The notes under the pieces are model-generated. The model saw only the letters and a program-made list of their open reading frames with translations. It was not told the origin of the DNA and made no database searches. DNA of 64,000 nt from Blattabacterium cuenoti STAT. GTDB taxonomy: Bacteria; Bacteroidota; Bacteroidia; Flavobacteriales; Blattabacteriaceae. Where the stretch lies: positions 484,001 to 548,000 of the forward strand of contig NZ_AP014608.1 in the NCBI RefSeq assembly GCF_003573915.1, given 5' to 3'. Position numbers and translations under genes: made by a program. Shown here piece after piece: positions 9,443 through 17,792 of the stretch. Within the stretch, counting starts at the first letter, position 1. The number at the start of each line of letters is the position of its first letter.

Positions 9443-11020
9443 GTGAATATGGAAATAAATGTTGGATTTTCGGTCCTAATGGGGTTTGTGATTGGAATTA
9501 TTACATGTTATTTTTTTGGAAAAAAAACTATATTAAAAAGATATATTCAATTATTAGAGAAAACAAATTCTCAAGTGAGAAAAATCATAAAAAATGCAGA
9601 AAAAGAAGGAGAATCCATAAAAAAAAAGAAAATGATTCAAGCAAAAGAAAAATTTATAGAACTTAAATCTAAACATGAAAAAAATGTTTATTTAAGAGAA
9701 AAAAGAATAATTGATATAGAAAATAAAACAAAAGAAAAAGAAGATAGATTATCTAAAGAAATAGAAATTTATTTCAAAAAAAATAATCGTTTAGAATCAA
9801 AAATACATGATTACGAAAGCAAATATAAAATTCTTAAAAAAAAACAAGAAGAATTTAAAAACATGCTTATTCAACAAGTAGAATTACTTGAAAAAATATC
9901 TAATTATTCTTCTGAAGAAGCTAAAAATGAATTAATTGAAATTTTGAAAGAAGAAGCCAAAGCAAAAGCACAAACCTACATACAAAACATTATAGAAGAA
10001 TCACAATTAACTGCAAAAATAGAAGCAAAAAAAATTATAATTCAAGCGATTCAAAGGATTGGAACAGAACAAGCTGTCGAAAATGCTGTATCCGTTTTTA
10101 ACATAGAATCAGATGACGTTAAAGGTCGTATAATCGGAAGAGAAGGAAGAAATATAAGAGCTTTAGAAAAAGCAACGGGGGTAGAAATTATTGTAGATGA
10201 TACTCCAGAAGCTATTCTTCTATCTTGCTTTAATCCCATAAGAAGAGAAATAGCGCGATTATCTCTTCATAAATTAGTTATAGATGGACGTATACACCCA
10301 GCTAGAATAGAAGAAATAGTAGAAAAAACAGAAAAACAAATTGAAGAGGAAATTGTAGAAATAGGAAAAAAAAATATTATAGATTTAGGAATTCATGGAA
10401 TCCATCCCGAATTAATCAAAATGATAGGAAGAATGAAATATCGTTCTTCTTATGGACAGAATCTTCTACAACACTCGCGTGAAGTTTCTCATTTATCAGG
10501 AATATTAGCTTCTGAACTAGGATTAAAGTCAAAATTAGCAAAACGTGCTGGATTATTACATGATATAGGAAAAGTCCCCGAAAATGAATCAGAACTTCCT
10601 CATGCTATTTTAGGCATGCAATGGGCAGAAAAATATGGAGAAAATATGGAAGTTTGTAATGCTATTGGTTCACATCATGATGAAATAGAAATGAAAACAT
10701 TACTATCTCCCATAATACAAATTTCAGATTCTATTAGTGGAGCTCGTCCTGGAGTAAGGAGAAACTCTTTTGAGTCTTATTCAAAGAGACTAAAAAATTT
10801 GGAAGATCTAGCATTGAGTTTTGATGGAGTTAATAAAGCTTTTGCCATACAAGCAGGAAGAGAATTGCGTGTATTAGTTGAGAGTGATAAAATCAATGAT
10901 AAAAAAGCTTTTCAATTATCTTGTGATATAACAGAAAAAATAAAAAACGAAATGACTTATCCTGGTCAAATTAAAGTAACAGTGATTAGAGAAACTCGAG
11001 CTGTACAAATAGCTAGGTAA
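9443..11020 (+). CDS. rny: Ribonuclease Y
   Basis: Membrane-anchored endoribonuclease that starts mRNA decay. The 525-aa product has an N-terminal transmembrane helix (about residues 5-24), a long Lys/Glu-rich coiled coil to about 200, a KH domain ([20 protein letters not shown]) and an HD domain with [20 protein letters not shown] and GSHHDEIEM. The first in-frame start is GTG at 9443, but an ATG two codons later at 9449 is an equally good start. The 241-nt spacer to the divergent cysteine desulfurase holds no gene I can support; it contains a 7-bp hairpin (arms 9359-9365 and 9370-9376, loop TTGT) in the probable rny leader. Confidence 0.96.
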   Translation: MNMEINVGFSVLMGFVIGIITCYFFGKKTILKRYIQLLEKTNSQVRKIIKNAEKEGESIKKKKMIQAKEKFIELKSKHEKNVYLREKRIIDIENKTKEKEDRLSKEIEIYFKKNNRLESKIHDYESKYKILKKKQEEFKNMLIQQVELLEKISNYSSEEAKNELIEILKEEAKAKAQTYIQNIIEESQLTAKIEAKKIIIQAIQRIGTEQAVENAVSVFNIESDDVKGRIIGREGRNIRALEKATGVEIIVDDTPEAILLSCFNPIRREIARLSLHKLVIDGRIHPARIEEIVEKTEKQIEEEIVEIGKKNIIDLGIHGIHPELIKMIGRMKYRSSYGQNLLQHSREVSHLSGILASELGLKSKLAKRAGLLHDIGKVPENESELPHAILGMQWAEKYGENMEVCNAIGSHHDEIEMKTLLSPIIQISDSISGARPGVRRNSFESYSKRLKNLEDLALSFDGVNKAFAIQAGRELRVLVESDKINDKKAFQLSCDITEKIKNEMTYPGQIKVTVIRETRAVQIAR

Positions 11021-11034
11021 AATTAATAAAAATT

Positions 11035-12009
11035 ATGAAAGACTCTCCTATTACTTCTTTTATTAAAAAATACTTTCTTCATTTTAATGCTTTAACTTTA
11101 TCAGAAGCAGCTAAAGCATATAAATATCATATTCAAAATGATGGAAAGATGATGGTAACACTAGCAGGTGCTATGAGTACTGCAGAATTAGGAAAAATAT
11201 TGTCTGAGATGATACGAAAAGATAAAATTCATATTATTTCTTGTACAGGTGCAAATTTAGAAGAAGATTTGTTGAATTTAATAGCTCATTCTCATTACAA
11301 AAAAATACCTAACTATAGAGATTTAACTCCTGGTGAAGAAGAAGATTTTTTAAAAAAAGGTTATTATAGAGTAACTGATACTTGTATTCCAGAAGAACAA
11401 GCTTTTAAAAAATTACAAAAACATATATTAAAAATATGGACAAGAGCCCAAGAGAAATCTGAACGTTATTTTCCTCATGAATATATTTATCAATTATTAT
11501 TAGAAAATATTTTAAAACCCTATTACGATATAGATTCGGAAGATAGTTGGGTGTTAGCTGCAGCTAAAAAAAATATTCCCATAATAGTTCCAGGATGGGA
11601 AGATAGTACGATTGGTAATATTTTTTCTTCATATTGCATGAAAAAAATATTTCAACCTTTTCTCGTAAAAAATGGAATTGAATATATGATATTTTTAGCA
11701 AAATGGTATCAAAAAGAATCTGTCAAACATAAGATAGGATTTTTTCAAATTGGAGGAGGAATATCAGGAGATTTTCCTATTTGTGTGGTCCCCATGTTAT
11801 CTCAAGATATAGGTTTTCATTCTACCCCATTTTGGTCTTACTTTTGTCAAATTTCTGATTCGACAACTAGTTATGGATCTTATTCTGGAGCCATTCCAAA
11901 CGAAAAAATAACTTGGGGAAAACTAGATAAAGATACTCCAAAATTTATTATTGAATCAGACGCTACCATAGTTGCTCCGCTTATTTTTGCATATATATTA
12001 AATATGTAA
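11035..12009 (+). CDS. Deoxyhypusine synthase-like protein
   Basis: A 324-aa member of the deoxyhypusine synthase family, whose eukaryotic and archaeal members transfer an aminobutyl group from spermidine to a lysine of eIF5A in an NAD-dependent reaction. Family features seen: MVTLAGAMSTAELGKILSEM near 40-60, the NAD-binding segment ISCTGANLEEDLLNL near 73-87, VPGWEDSTIGNIF, and the C-terminal block YSGAIPNEKITWGKLDKD, where K296 aligns with the catalytic lysine of human DHS (in SWGKIR). Bacteria lack eIF5A, so the substrate is unknown; a homospermidine-synthase-like or other polyamine/arginine-derived reaction is possible. It lies 14 nt after rny and 68 nt before lpdA. The family is clear; the reaction is not. 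Confidence 0.88.
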   Translation: MKDSPITSFIKKYFLHFNALTLSEAAKAYKYHIQNDGKMMVTLAGAMSTAELGKILSEMIRKDKIHIISCTGANLEEDLLNLIAHSHYKKIPNYRDLTPGEEEDFLKKGYYRVTDTCIPEEQAFKKLQKHILKIWTRAQEKSERYFPHEYIYQLLLENILKPYYDIDSEDSWVLAAAKKNIPIIVPGWEDSTIGNIFSSYCMKKIFQPFLVKNGIEYMIFLAKWYQKESVKHKIGFFQIGGGISGDFPICVVPMLSQDIGFHSTPFWSYFCQISDSTTSYGSYSGAIPNEKITWGKLDKDTPKFIIESDATIVAPLIFAYILNM

Positions 12010-12019
12010 TTTATTGATT

Positions 12020-12050
12020 ATGTGAATCACATTTCTATAGAAAAATAGAA
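12020..12050. promoter_or_regulatory. Two adjacent short inverted repeats between the DHS-like gene and lpdA
   Basis: Bases 12020-12032 form a perfect 13-nt dyad (ATGTGA, one base, TCACAT). Directly after it, 12033-12038 and 12045-12050 (TTCTAT/ATAGAA) make a 6-bp stem with a 6-nt loop, followed by TTT. The second could be a weak transcription terminator for the rny/DHS unit. The first looks more like a protein-binding dyad or a chance palindrome in AT-rich DNA. Confidence 0.3.
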
Positions 12051-12077
12051 TTTCAAATATATATATAAAAATTAATT

Positions 12078-13499
12078 ATGAAAAAAATTTATGATCTTAT
12101 TGTTATAGGTTCTGGACCAGGAGGATATGTATCCGCTATCAGAGCAAGTCAGTTAGGCCTTCGTACTGCTATTATAGAAAAATACCAGGAATTAGGCGGA
12201 ACATGTTTAAATGTTGGTTGTATTCCTTCTAAATCTCTTTTAGATTCTTCTAAATATTTTTCATTAGCTAAAAATAACTATTCTTCACATGGAATTTTTT
12301 TTGAAAAATTATTTTTTGATTTTAAAAAAATGATGGATAGAAAAAACGAAGTAGTAAAAAATATAAATAATGGATTAAAATATCTAATGAATAAAAACAA
12401 AATTGATTTATATCAAGGAATCGGTTCATTTAAAAATAAAAATACTCTATTTCTAATAGATAGAAAATCTTTGAAAGAAAAAAAAGAAATTCAATTTCAA
12501 TACTGCATAATATCCACAGGATCTAAACCTTTATGTTTATCTCATTTAAATTTTAACATAAAAAATAGAATTATATCTTCTACAGAAGCTTTTCATTTAA
12601 AAGAAATTCCAAAAAAATTAATCATAATTGGAGGGGGAATAATTGGATTAGAATTAGGTTCTATTTTTAATAGATTAGGAAGTAAAGTTATTATTATAGA
12701 GACTATGGATAAAATCATATCAAACATGGATGATTCCTTAAGCCAAGAAATGAAAAAAATATTAGAAAAATCTTCTATTCAAATAGAAACTTCTTTATCT
12801 GTTTCTAATATATTTAGAGAAAGTCATGAAAAAATATCTGTTCTTGTAAAAGACCATAACGGAAAAGAAATAAAATTTGTAGGAGATTATTGTCTCCTAT
12901 CAATAGGAAGAAAACCATATACAAAAAATTTAGGTTTAGAAAATATAAACATTAAAAAAAATAAAAAAGGATTTATACTTGTAAATGATAAGTTACAAAC
13001 TTCTATAAAAAATATATATGCAATAGGAGATGTAATAGGTGGAAAAATGTTAGCACATAAGGCAGAAGAAGAGGGTTTATATGTAGTAGAACATATAGTA
13101 GGACAAAAACCCAATGAATTAAATTATGATTTAATTCCATCAGTAATTTATACTTATCCTGAAGTAGCTAGCATTGGACGGTCAGAAAACGAAATTAAAG
13201 AAGAAAAAATAAAATACAATATAGGAATCTTTCCAATGAAAATATTAGGTAGAGCCCGTATAAGTGGTTGTACAGAGGGGTTTCTAAAAATGATTTCTAA
13301 TAAAAAAACAGATGAAATATTAGGCGTTCATATTATTGGAGATCATGCATCTGATATGATTATGGAAGCATCTGTGGCTATGGAATTTAAATCCTCTTCA
13401 GAGGATATATATAGAATATGTCATCCTCATCCTACTCTAAGTGAATCATTCAAAGAAGCCGCTTTACTAAATCTAGAAAATCGTTCTTTGCATATGTAA
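12078..13499 (+). CDS. lpdA: Dihydrolipoyl dehydrogenase (E3)
   Basis: FAD/NAD enzyme that re-oxidises the lipoyl arms of pyruvate and 2-oxoglutarate dehydrogenases. The 473-aa product has the FAD fold VIGSGPGGYVSA near 9-20, the redox disulfide C43/C48 in GGTCLNVGCIPSK, the NAD fold IIIGGGIIGLELGS, the second FAD motif YAIGDVIGGKMLAHKAEEEG and the C-terminal catalytic pair H451/E456 in HPHPTLSE. All catalytic residues are present. The partner E1alpha and E2 genes of pyruvate dehydrogenase lie far away at 62610-64000. It converges with ung across 17 nt that hold no obvious terminator. Confidence 0.96.
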   Translation: MKKIYDLIVIGSGPGGYVSAIRASQLGLRTAIIEKYQELGGTCLNVGCIPSKSLLDSSKYFSLAKNNYSSHGIFFEKLFFDFKKMMDRKNEVVKNINNGLKYLMNKNKIDLYQGIGSFKNKNTLFLIDRKSLKEKKEIQFQYCIISTGSKPLCLSHLNFNIKNRIISSTEAFHLKEIPKKLIIIGGGIIGLELGSIFNRLGSKVIIIETMDKIISNMDDSLSQEMKKILEKSSIQIETSLSVSNIFRESHEKISVLVKDHNGKEIKFVGDYCLLSIGRKPYTKNLGLENINIKKNKKGFILVNDKLQTSIKNIYAIGDVIGGKMLAHKAEEEGLYVVEHIVGQKPNELNYDLIPSVIYTYPEVASIGRSENEIKEEKIKYNIGIFPMKILGRARISGCTEGFLKMISNKKTDEILGVHIIGDHASDMIMEASVAMEFKSSSEDIYRICHPHPTLSESFKEAALLNLENRSLHM

Positions 13500-13516
13500 A
13501 GTTTTTATTTATTAAG

Positions 13517-14215
13517 CTAATGTTTCCAAAAGATAGGAGCTTTTCCTATTTTTTTTAGAAAATTATTGGTTTTTTCAAAGTGTTTAGAACCAAAGAAACC
13601 CATATGAGCAGAAAAAGGAGATGGATGCGAAGTTTTTAAAACATAGTGATCATGAAAAGAGTTAATTAAATATATTTTTTTTTGAGCATATTTTCCCCAT
13701 AAAAGGAAAACAATATTTTTTTTTTGATCAGAAATACTTCGTATAATTTGATCCGTAAAAAGTTCCCATCCTATATTTTTGTGAGATAAAGGAGAATTTT
13801 TTCTGACTGTTAATACTGAATTTAATAATAAAACTCCTTGTTTTGCCCAATGAATTAAAGAACCACTAGTAGGATAGAAATTTTTTTTAGAAAAATTCAA
13901 ACAATTATTCACTTCTATAAAGATATTTCTTAGTGAAGCAGGAAAAGGAACTCCATTAGGAACAGAAAAACAAAGTCCATCAGCTTGATTATCTCCATGA
14001 TAAGGATCTTGACCTATAATAACAACTTTTAATTTTTGAAAAGAACAATATTTTAAACAAGAAAATATATTTTCTTGTTTAGGAAAACAAATAAAATGAT
14101 TATATTCTATTCTAAGAATATTTAACAATTTTGTAAAATAAGATTTATGGAATTCTTTATTTAATAAGGAATTCCAATTAAAATTAATTTTATATTCTTT
14201 TTCTAAAATCATCAT
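13517..14215 (-). CDS. ung: Uracil-DNA glycosylase
   Basis: Removes uracil from DNA as the first step of base-excision repair. The 232-aa product has the catalytic water-activating motif GQDPYH at 68-73 (D70), PNGVPFPASLRNIF, and the C-terminal HPSPFSAH with H197. It is family 1 Ung with normal length. Retention makes sense in a very AT-rich genome exposed to cytosine deamination. It lies 7 nt downstream of the ferredoxin gene. Confidence 0.96.
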   Translation of the reverse strand: MMILEKEYKINFNWNSLLNKEFHKSYFTKLLNILRIEYNHFICFPKQENIFSCLKYCSFQKLKVVIIGQDPYHGDNQADGLCFSVPNGVPFPASLRNIFIEVNNCLNFSKKNFYPTSGSLIHWAKQGVLLLNSVLTVRKNSPLSHKNIGWELFTDQIIRSISDQKKNIVFLLWGKYAQKKIYLINSFHDHYVLKTSHPSPFSAHMGFFGSKHFEKTNNFLKKIGKAPIFWKH

Positions 14216-14222
14216 AAATTAA

Positions 14223-14558
14223 TCAGTCACTTTCATGTAAAAAAATTTTCTTTTGAAGAAGTTTTTCTTTATTTTCATAATTTTCTTGATCTGGAATACA
14301 ACATTGAACTGGACAAATCATAATACATTGAGGTTGATTATAAAAACCTACACATTCTGTACATTTCTCAGGAATAATGAAATATATATCTTTTTTCTTA
14401 GGTTTCTGAAATATAGTTGAATCTAATATTTTTTTATTTTCTAAGGAAGTTCCATCTGACATTCTCCATTTTTTTCCTCCTTCATAAATTGCTTGATTAG
14501 GACATTCTGGTTCACAAGCTCCACAATTTATGCATTCTTCTGTAATTTTTATGGACAT
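14223..14558 (-). CDS. fdx: 4Fe-4S dicluster ferredoxin
   Basis: Small electron carrier of 111 aa with two cluster-binding blocks: [16 protein letters not shown] near 11-26, and [18 protein letters not shown] near 67-84, where the spacing between the second and third cysteines is enlarged, as in Allochromatium-type 2[4Fe-4S] ferredoxins. It diverges from the acyl-CoA reductase gene across only 25 nt. In flavobacteria these two genes are commonly neighbours, which suggests a shared redox role, but the electron donor and acceptor cannot be told from the sequence. Confidence 0.9.
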   Translation of the reverse strand: MSIKITEECINCGACEPECPNQAIYEGGKKWRMSDGTSLENKKILDSTIFQKPKKKDIYFIIPEKCTECVGFYNQPQCIMICPVQCCIPDQENYENKEKLLQKKIFLHESD

Positions 14559-14583
14559 TATTAAATTTAATGAAAATTAAAAG

Positions 14584-15633
14584 ATGATTAAAACTTTTGA
14601 TAAATTAGGATCTTTTTTAAGAGAAGTTAAAAATTTTTATTTACATAATAAATATTTATCCAAAAAAAACAAAAAATTTTTTTCTTCTTTTTTAAAAATT
14701 ATTAAAAGAATAACTATTGAAAATAGTTGGTTTAGAATAGAGGATCTATTAATAACATTTGATCAATGGGGGAAGATTCTTAAAAAAGAGAAATTAGAAT
14801 CTTGGATAAGTAAATATTCTTTTATATCATTTTCAAAAAAAAAATCTAAAAAAATTCTTGTTATTATGCCTGGAAATATACCTATGGTAGGATTTCATGA
14901 TTTTTTGTGTGTTATTTTATCAGGGTATAAAATCATAATTAAATTATCTGAAGAAGATAATTTATTACTTCCGTTCTTATGTAAAATAATAATACATGAA
15001 AAACCTATATTAAAAAATAAAATAAAATTTACAAATAATATTTTTCGTGAAAAATTTGATTACGTAATAGCTACAGGAAACAATAACACATATCGTTACT
15101 TTGAATATTATTTTAGAAAATTTCCTATTTTACTCAGAAAAAGTAGAACTTCTATAGCCGTTTTACAAGGAAATGAAACTAAAAAGGAATTAATCCTTTT
15201 AAATAAAGACATGTTAACTTATTCGGGAAGGGGATGTAGAAATGTAGGAAAAATATTTATTCCTCATAATTATAATGTTCATAGAATTTTAGAACAATCT
15301 TTTATATCCGAATATATTACAAACAATCAAAAATATACAAATAATTATAAATATTATCTATCTATATACACTATGAATAGTGTTTCTTTTCAAAAAAATC
15401 ATTTTCTTATTTTAAAAGAGGAAGAAAAATATTATAGTCCAATATCTGTGGTTTATTATGAGTTTTATAAAAATATAAATCAATTAAAAAAAATAATTTT
15501 AGAAAATCAAAATGATATACAGTGTATTGTTTCTAATAATTTCTTAGAAAAAGAAATATTTTTTGGAAAAACACAGTATCCAAAATTAGAAAATTATGCA
15601 GATGAAATTGATACAATCCAATTTTTATTTTAG
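14584..15633 (+). CDS. Acyl-CoA reductase (LuxC-like)
   Basis: A 349-aa member of the LuxC/acyl-CoA reductase family within the aldehyde dehydrogenase superfamily, which reduces acyl-CoA to aldehyde with NADPH. Recognisable parts are ILVIMPGNIPMVGFHDFLCV near 91-110 (cofactor-binding start of the domain) and YSGRGCRNVGKIFIP near 213-227, with C218 the probable acyl-accepting nucleophile. The N-terminal 85 residues are very Lys/Phe/Ile-rich and diverged. It diverges from the ferredoxin gene, and its 3' end overlaps that of ribD by 4 nt. The family is likely; the physiological substrate is unknown. Confidence 0.8.
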   Translation: MIKTFDKLGSFLREVKNFYLHNKYLSKKNKKFFSSFLKIIKRITIENSWFRIEDLLITFDQWGKILKKEKLESWISKYSFISFSKKKSKKILVIMPGNIPMVGFHDFLCVILSGYKIIIKLSEEDNLLLPFLCKIIIHEKPILKNKIKFTNNIFREKFDYVIATGNNNTYRYFEYYFRKFPILLRKSRTSIAVLQGNETKKELILLNKDMLTYSGRGCRNVGKIFIPHNYNVHRILEQSFISEYITNNQKYTNNYKYYLSIYTMNSVSFQKNHFLILKEEEKYYSPISVVYYEFYKNINQLKKIILENQNDIQCIVSNNFLEKEIFFGKTQYPKLENYADEIDTIQFLF

Positions 15634-16658
15634 TTTTGTAATTTAATGATAAATTTATCTTTATCTAAATTCATCTCTTTAGATATAAAACCTCCTATTT
15701 CAGGTGCTTTTAATCCATTTTTTAATACAATTTTAGATACAAAAATACGACATTCATCCCAAAGATTTTCTTTTATAAAGTTTTCTAAGGTATTTTTTCC
15801 TCCTTCTACTATTAAGGATAAGATGTTTTTTTTATACAAAAAATTCAATATTTGATAGATTATATTTTCTTTAAAAGAAATCTGAATGTATTCTATATTT
15901 TTTTGATTTTTTTTATTTGTATTTGTAAATACAATAGTATGTTGAGATCCATCTAAAATGAAATGAGAATTAGAAATATTTAATTTTTTATCAATAAAAA
16001 TTCTAATAGGATTTTTACCAAACCATCTTCTAACATTTAACTTGGGATTATCATTTAATACAGTTTTTCTTCCTACCAAAATTCCATCTTCTTCAGATCT
16101 CCATTTGTGATTTAATTGTCTAGCGTATATTCCACTAATCCAATTATTTTTTATTTTTTTTGAATAGATAAATCCATCATTACTTTGTGCCCATTTCAAT
16201 ATAATATAAGGACGTTTTTTTTCGTAAAAAGTAAAAAAACGTTTGTTTAAAATTCGACATTGATCTACCAATACATTTTCTATAACTTCAATTCCATATT
16301 TTCTTAATTTTTTTATTCCTAATCCTTTTACTTTTTCACAAGAATCTTGTATTCCTATTACTACTTTTGGTATATTTTTTCTAATTATCAAATCAACACA
16401 AGGTGCGGTTTCTCCAAAATGAATACATGGTTCCAATGTAACATACAAAGTACAATTAAAAAATAAATGTTTATTTTTAATATTATTAATAGCTATAAAT
16501 TCGGCATGATATATATTTTTTTTATAATGACATCCTTCTGATAAAACAAAACCATTTCTCTCTATTACACATCCAACCATAGGATTTGGAGAAGTAAATC
16601 CTAATCCATTTTTAGCTAATTGTATTGCTCTTTTCATAAAAATTTCTTTATACTTCAT
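15630..16658 (-). CDS. ribD: Riboflavin biosynthesis deaminase/reductase RibD
   Basis: Bifunctional enzyme of riboflavin synthesis. The N-terminal deaminase domain (about 1-145) carries the zinc motifs HAEF and TLEPCIHFGETAPC; the C-terminal reductase domain includes ILKWAQSNDGFIYS, DGILVGRKTVLNDNPKLNVR and the late VEGGKNTLENFI. At 342 aa it is near full length. Its start overlaps the aroE stop by 4 nt (ATGA), so the two are probably coupled. The 3' end overlaps the acyl-CoA reductase gene on the other strand. Confidence 0.95.
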   Translation of the reverse strand: MKYKEIFMKRAIQLAKNGLGFTSPNPMVGCVIERNGFVLSEGCHYKKNIYHAEFIAINNIKNKHLFFNCTLYVTLEPCIHFGETAPCVDLIIRKNIPKVVIGIQDSCEKVKGLGIKKLRKYGIEVIENVLVDQCRILNKRFFTFYEKKRPYIILKWAQSNDGFIYSKKIKNNWISGIYARQLNHKWRSEEDGILVGRKTVLNDNPKLNVRRWFGKNPIRIFIDKKLNISNSHFILDGSQHTIVFTNTNKKNQKNIEYIQISFKENIIYQILNFLYKKNILSLIVEGGKNTLENFIKENLWDECRIFVSKIVLKNGLKAPEIGGFISKEMNLDKDKFIIKLQN

Positions 16659-17419
16659 GAAGTATTATTTTTCCATATTTTCCAAGACTCTTCAGCTTGA
16701 AGATAGAACATTTCTAATCCATTTTTAATTAACGCCCCCTTTTCTTCTGCTTTTTTTAGAAATAAAGTTTTTTTGGGATTATAAACAAGATCATAAAAAT
16801 AATGTTCGGAAGAAATATATTGGTAAGGTAAAAATGGACATAAATCGATATTAGGATATGTCCCTAAAGGAGTACAGTTTATAATAATTTTATATTTGTT
16901 CAATAAATTTTCATTTATATCTTCATAAACTAAAAAACCTCTATTTTTTTTTCTAGAAACATATTGATATGGAATTTTTAATTTTTCTAAAACAAATGAA
17001 ATTGTTTTAGAAACCCCTCCAGTTCCTAAAATTAATGCTTTAAAATTTTTTTTATTTTTAATTTCTTGAAATTTCTTTTTAAAAGAATTCTCAAAACCTA
17101 AAATATCTGTATTAAATCCAATTGTACATTTATTAATAACTTTTACTACATTTACAGATCCTATAGATTTTGCTTCTGGCATAATTTTAGTAAGAAAAGG
17201 AATAATCTTTGTTTTATAAGGAATCGTTACGTTACATCCTTTAAAATAAGGATTTTGAAATATAAATGATACATCTTCTATTTTGGGAATATCAAAAATT
17301 TCATAATTTGTATTGAAAATAGATTCCTGTTTGAATTTTTCTGAAAAAAATTTCCTAGAAAAAGAATATTTAATGTCTTTTCCTATTAGACCATAAATTT
17401 TTATTTTTTTATATGTCAT
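16655..17419 (-). CDS. aroE: Shikimate dehydrogenase
   Basis: NADPH-dependent reduction of 3-dehydroshikimate to shikimate in aromatic amino acid synthesis. The 254-aa product has the substrate-binding start YGLIGKDIKYSFSRKFF, the catalytic lysine block GCNVTIPYKTKIIPFL, the NADP fold LGTGGVSKTISFVLEKL, INCTPLGTYPN, and the C-terminal GLEMFYLQAEESWKIW. Length and motifs are complete. It lies 16 nt downstream of rpsU and overlaps ribD by 4 nt. Confidence 0.95.
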   Translation of the reverse strand: MTYKKIKIYGLIGKDIKYSFSRKFFSEKFKQESIFNTNYEIFDIPKIEDVSFIFQNPYFKGCNVTIPYKTKIIPFLTKIMPEAKSIGSVNVVKVINKCTIGFNTDILGFENSFKKKFQEIKNKKNFKALILGTGGVSKTISFVLEKLKIPYQYVSRKKNRGFLVYEDINENLLNKYKIIINCTPLGTYPNIDLCPFLPYQYISSEHYFYDLVYNPKKTLFLKKAEEKGALIKNGLEMFYLQAEESWKIWKNNTS

Positions 17420-17435
17420 AAAAAAAATATAAAGT

Positions 17436-17633
17436 TTATTCTTCTTTTCTCAATTTCATACGTTCTCTATGTATTGCTCTCAATATTTCATTTCTTCTTC
17501 CTTCAGAAGGTTTTATATATTGTTGTCTTTCTCTAAACTCTTTTAAAATACGAGTTTTATCAAATTTTTTTTTAGATTTTTTTAAAGCTTTATCAATTGA
17601 TTCTCCTTCTCTAACAGTGGTAATTAAGATCAT
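17436..17633 (-). CDS. rpsU: Small ribosomal subunit protein bS21
   Basis: A 65-aa basic ribosomal protein; the core VREGESIDKALKKSKKKFDK and the Arg/Lys-rich C-terminus are typical. Only 22 nt, all A/T except a single C at the tRNA end, separate its ATG from the 3' end of tRNA-Val, and they contain no Shine-Dalgarno-like sequence. That is unusual, because in Flavobacteriia the rpsU mRNA is one of the few described with a strong Shine-Dalgarno, used for autoregulation by bS21. The gene leads aroE and ribD. Confidence 0.95.
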   Translation of the reverse strand: MILITTVREGESIDKALKKSKKKFDKTRILKEFRERQQYIKPSEGRRNEILRAIHRERMKLRKEE

Positions 17634-17655
17634 AAAAAATTTATTTATTTAATTG

Positions 17656-17730
17656 TGGACATTATCGGATTTGAACCGATGACCTCTACTCCGTCAAAGT
17701 AGCGCTCTAAACCAACTGAGCTAAATGTCC
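17656..17730 (-). tRNA. tRNA-Val(GAC)
   Basis: Reading the reverse strand, the 7-bp acceptor stem GGACATT/AATGTCC, a D arm with AGCTCAGTTGGTT, an anticodon stem CTACT/AGTAG around loop TTGACGG (anticodon GAC), and a T arm containing GGTTCAAATCC fold into a standard cloverleaf with discriminator A. CCA is not encoded. It directly precedes rpsU and probably shares its transcript. Confidence 0.96.
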
Positions 17731-17792
17731 TTTAAAACCAATAAAATTAAGTATTTTTTGGTATATAAATAGATTATAATTTATTTTTTATT

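Noticed and set aside
9406..9666. Plus-strand ORF of 86 codons overlapping the start of rny
   Set aside because: Different frame from RNase Y, no recognisable domain, overlaps the coiled-coil coding part of rny.
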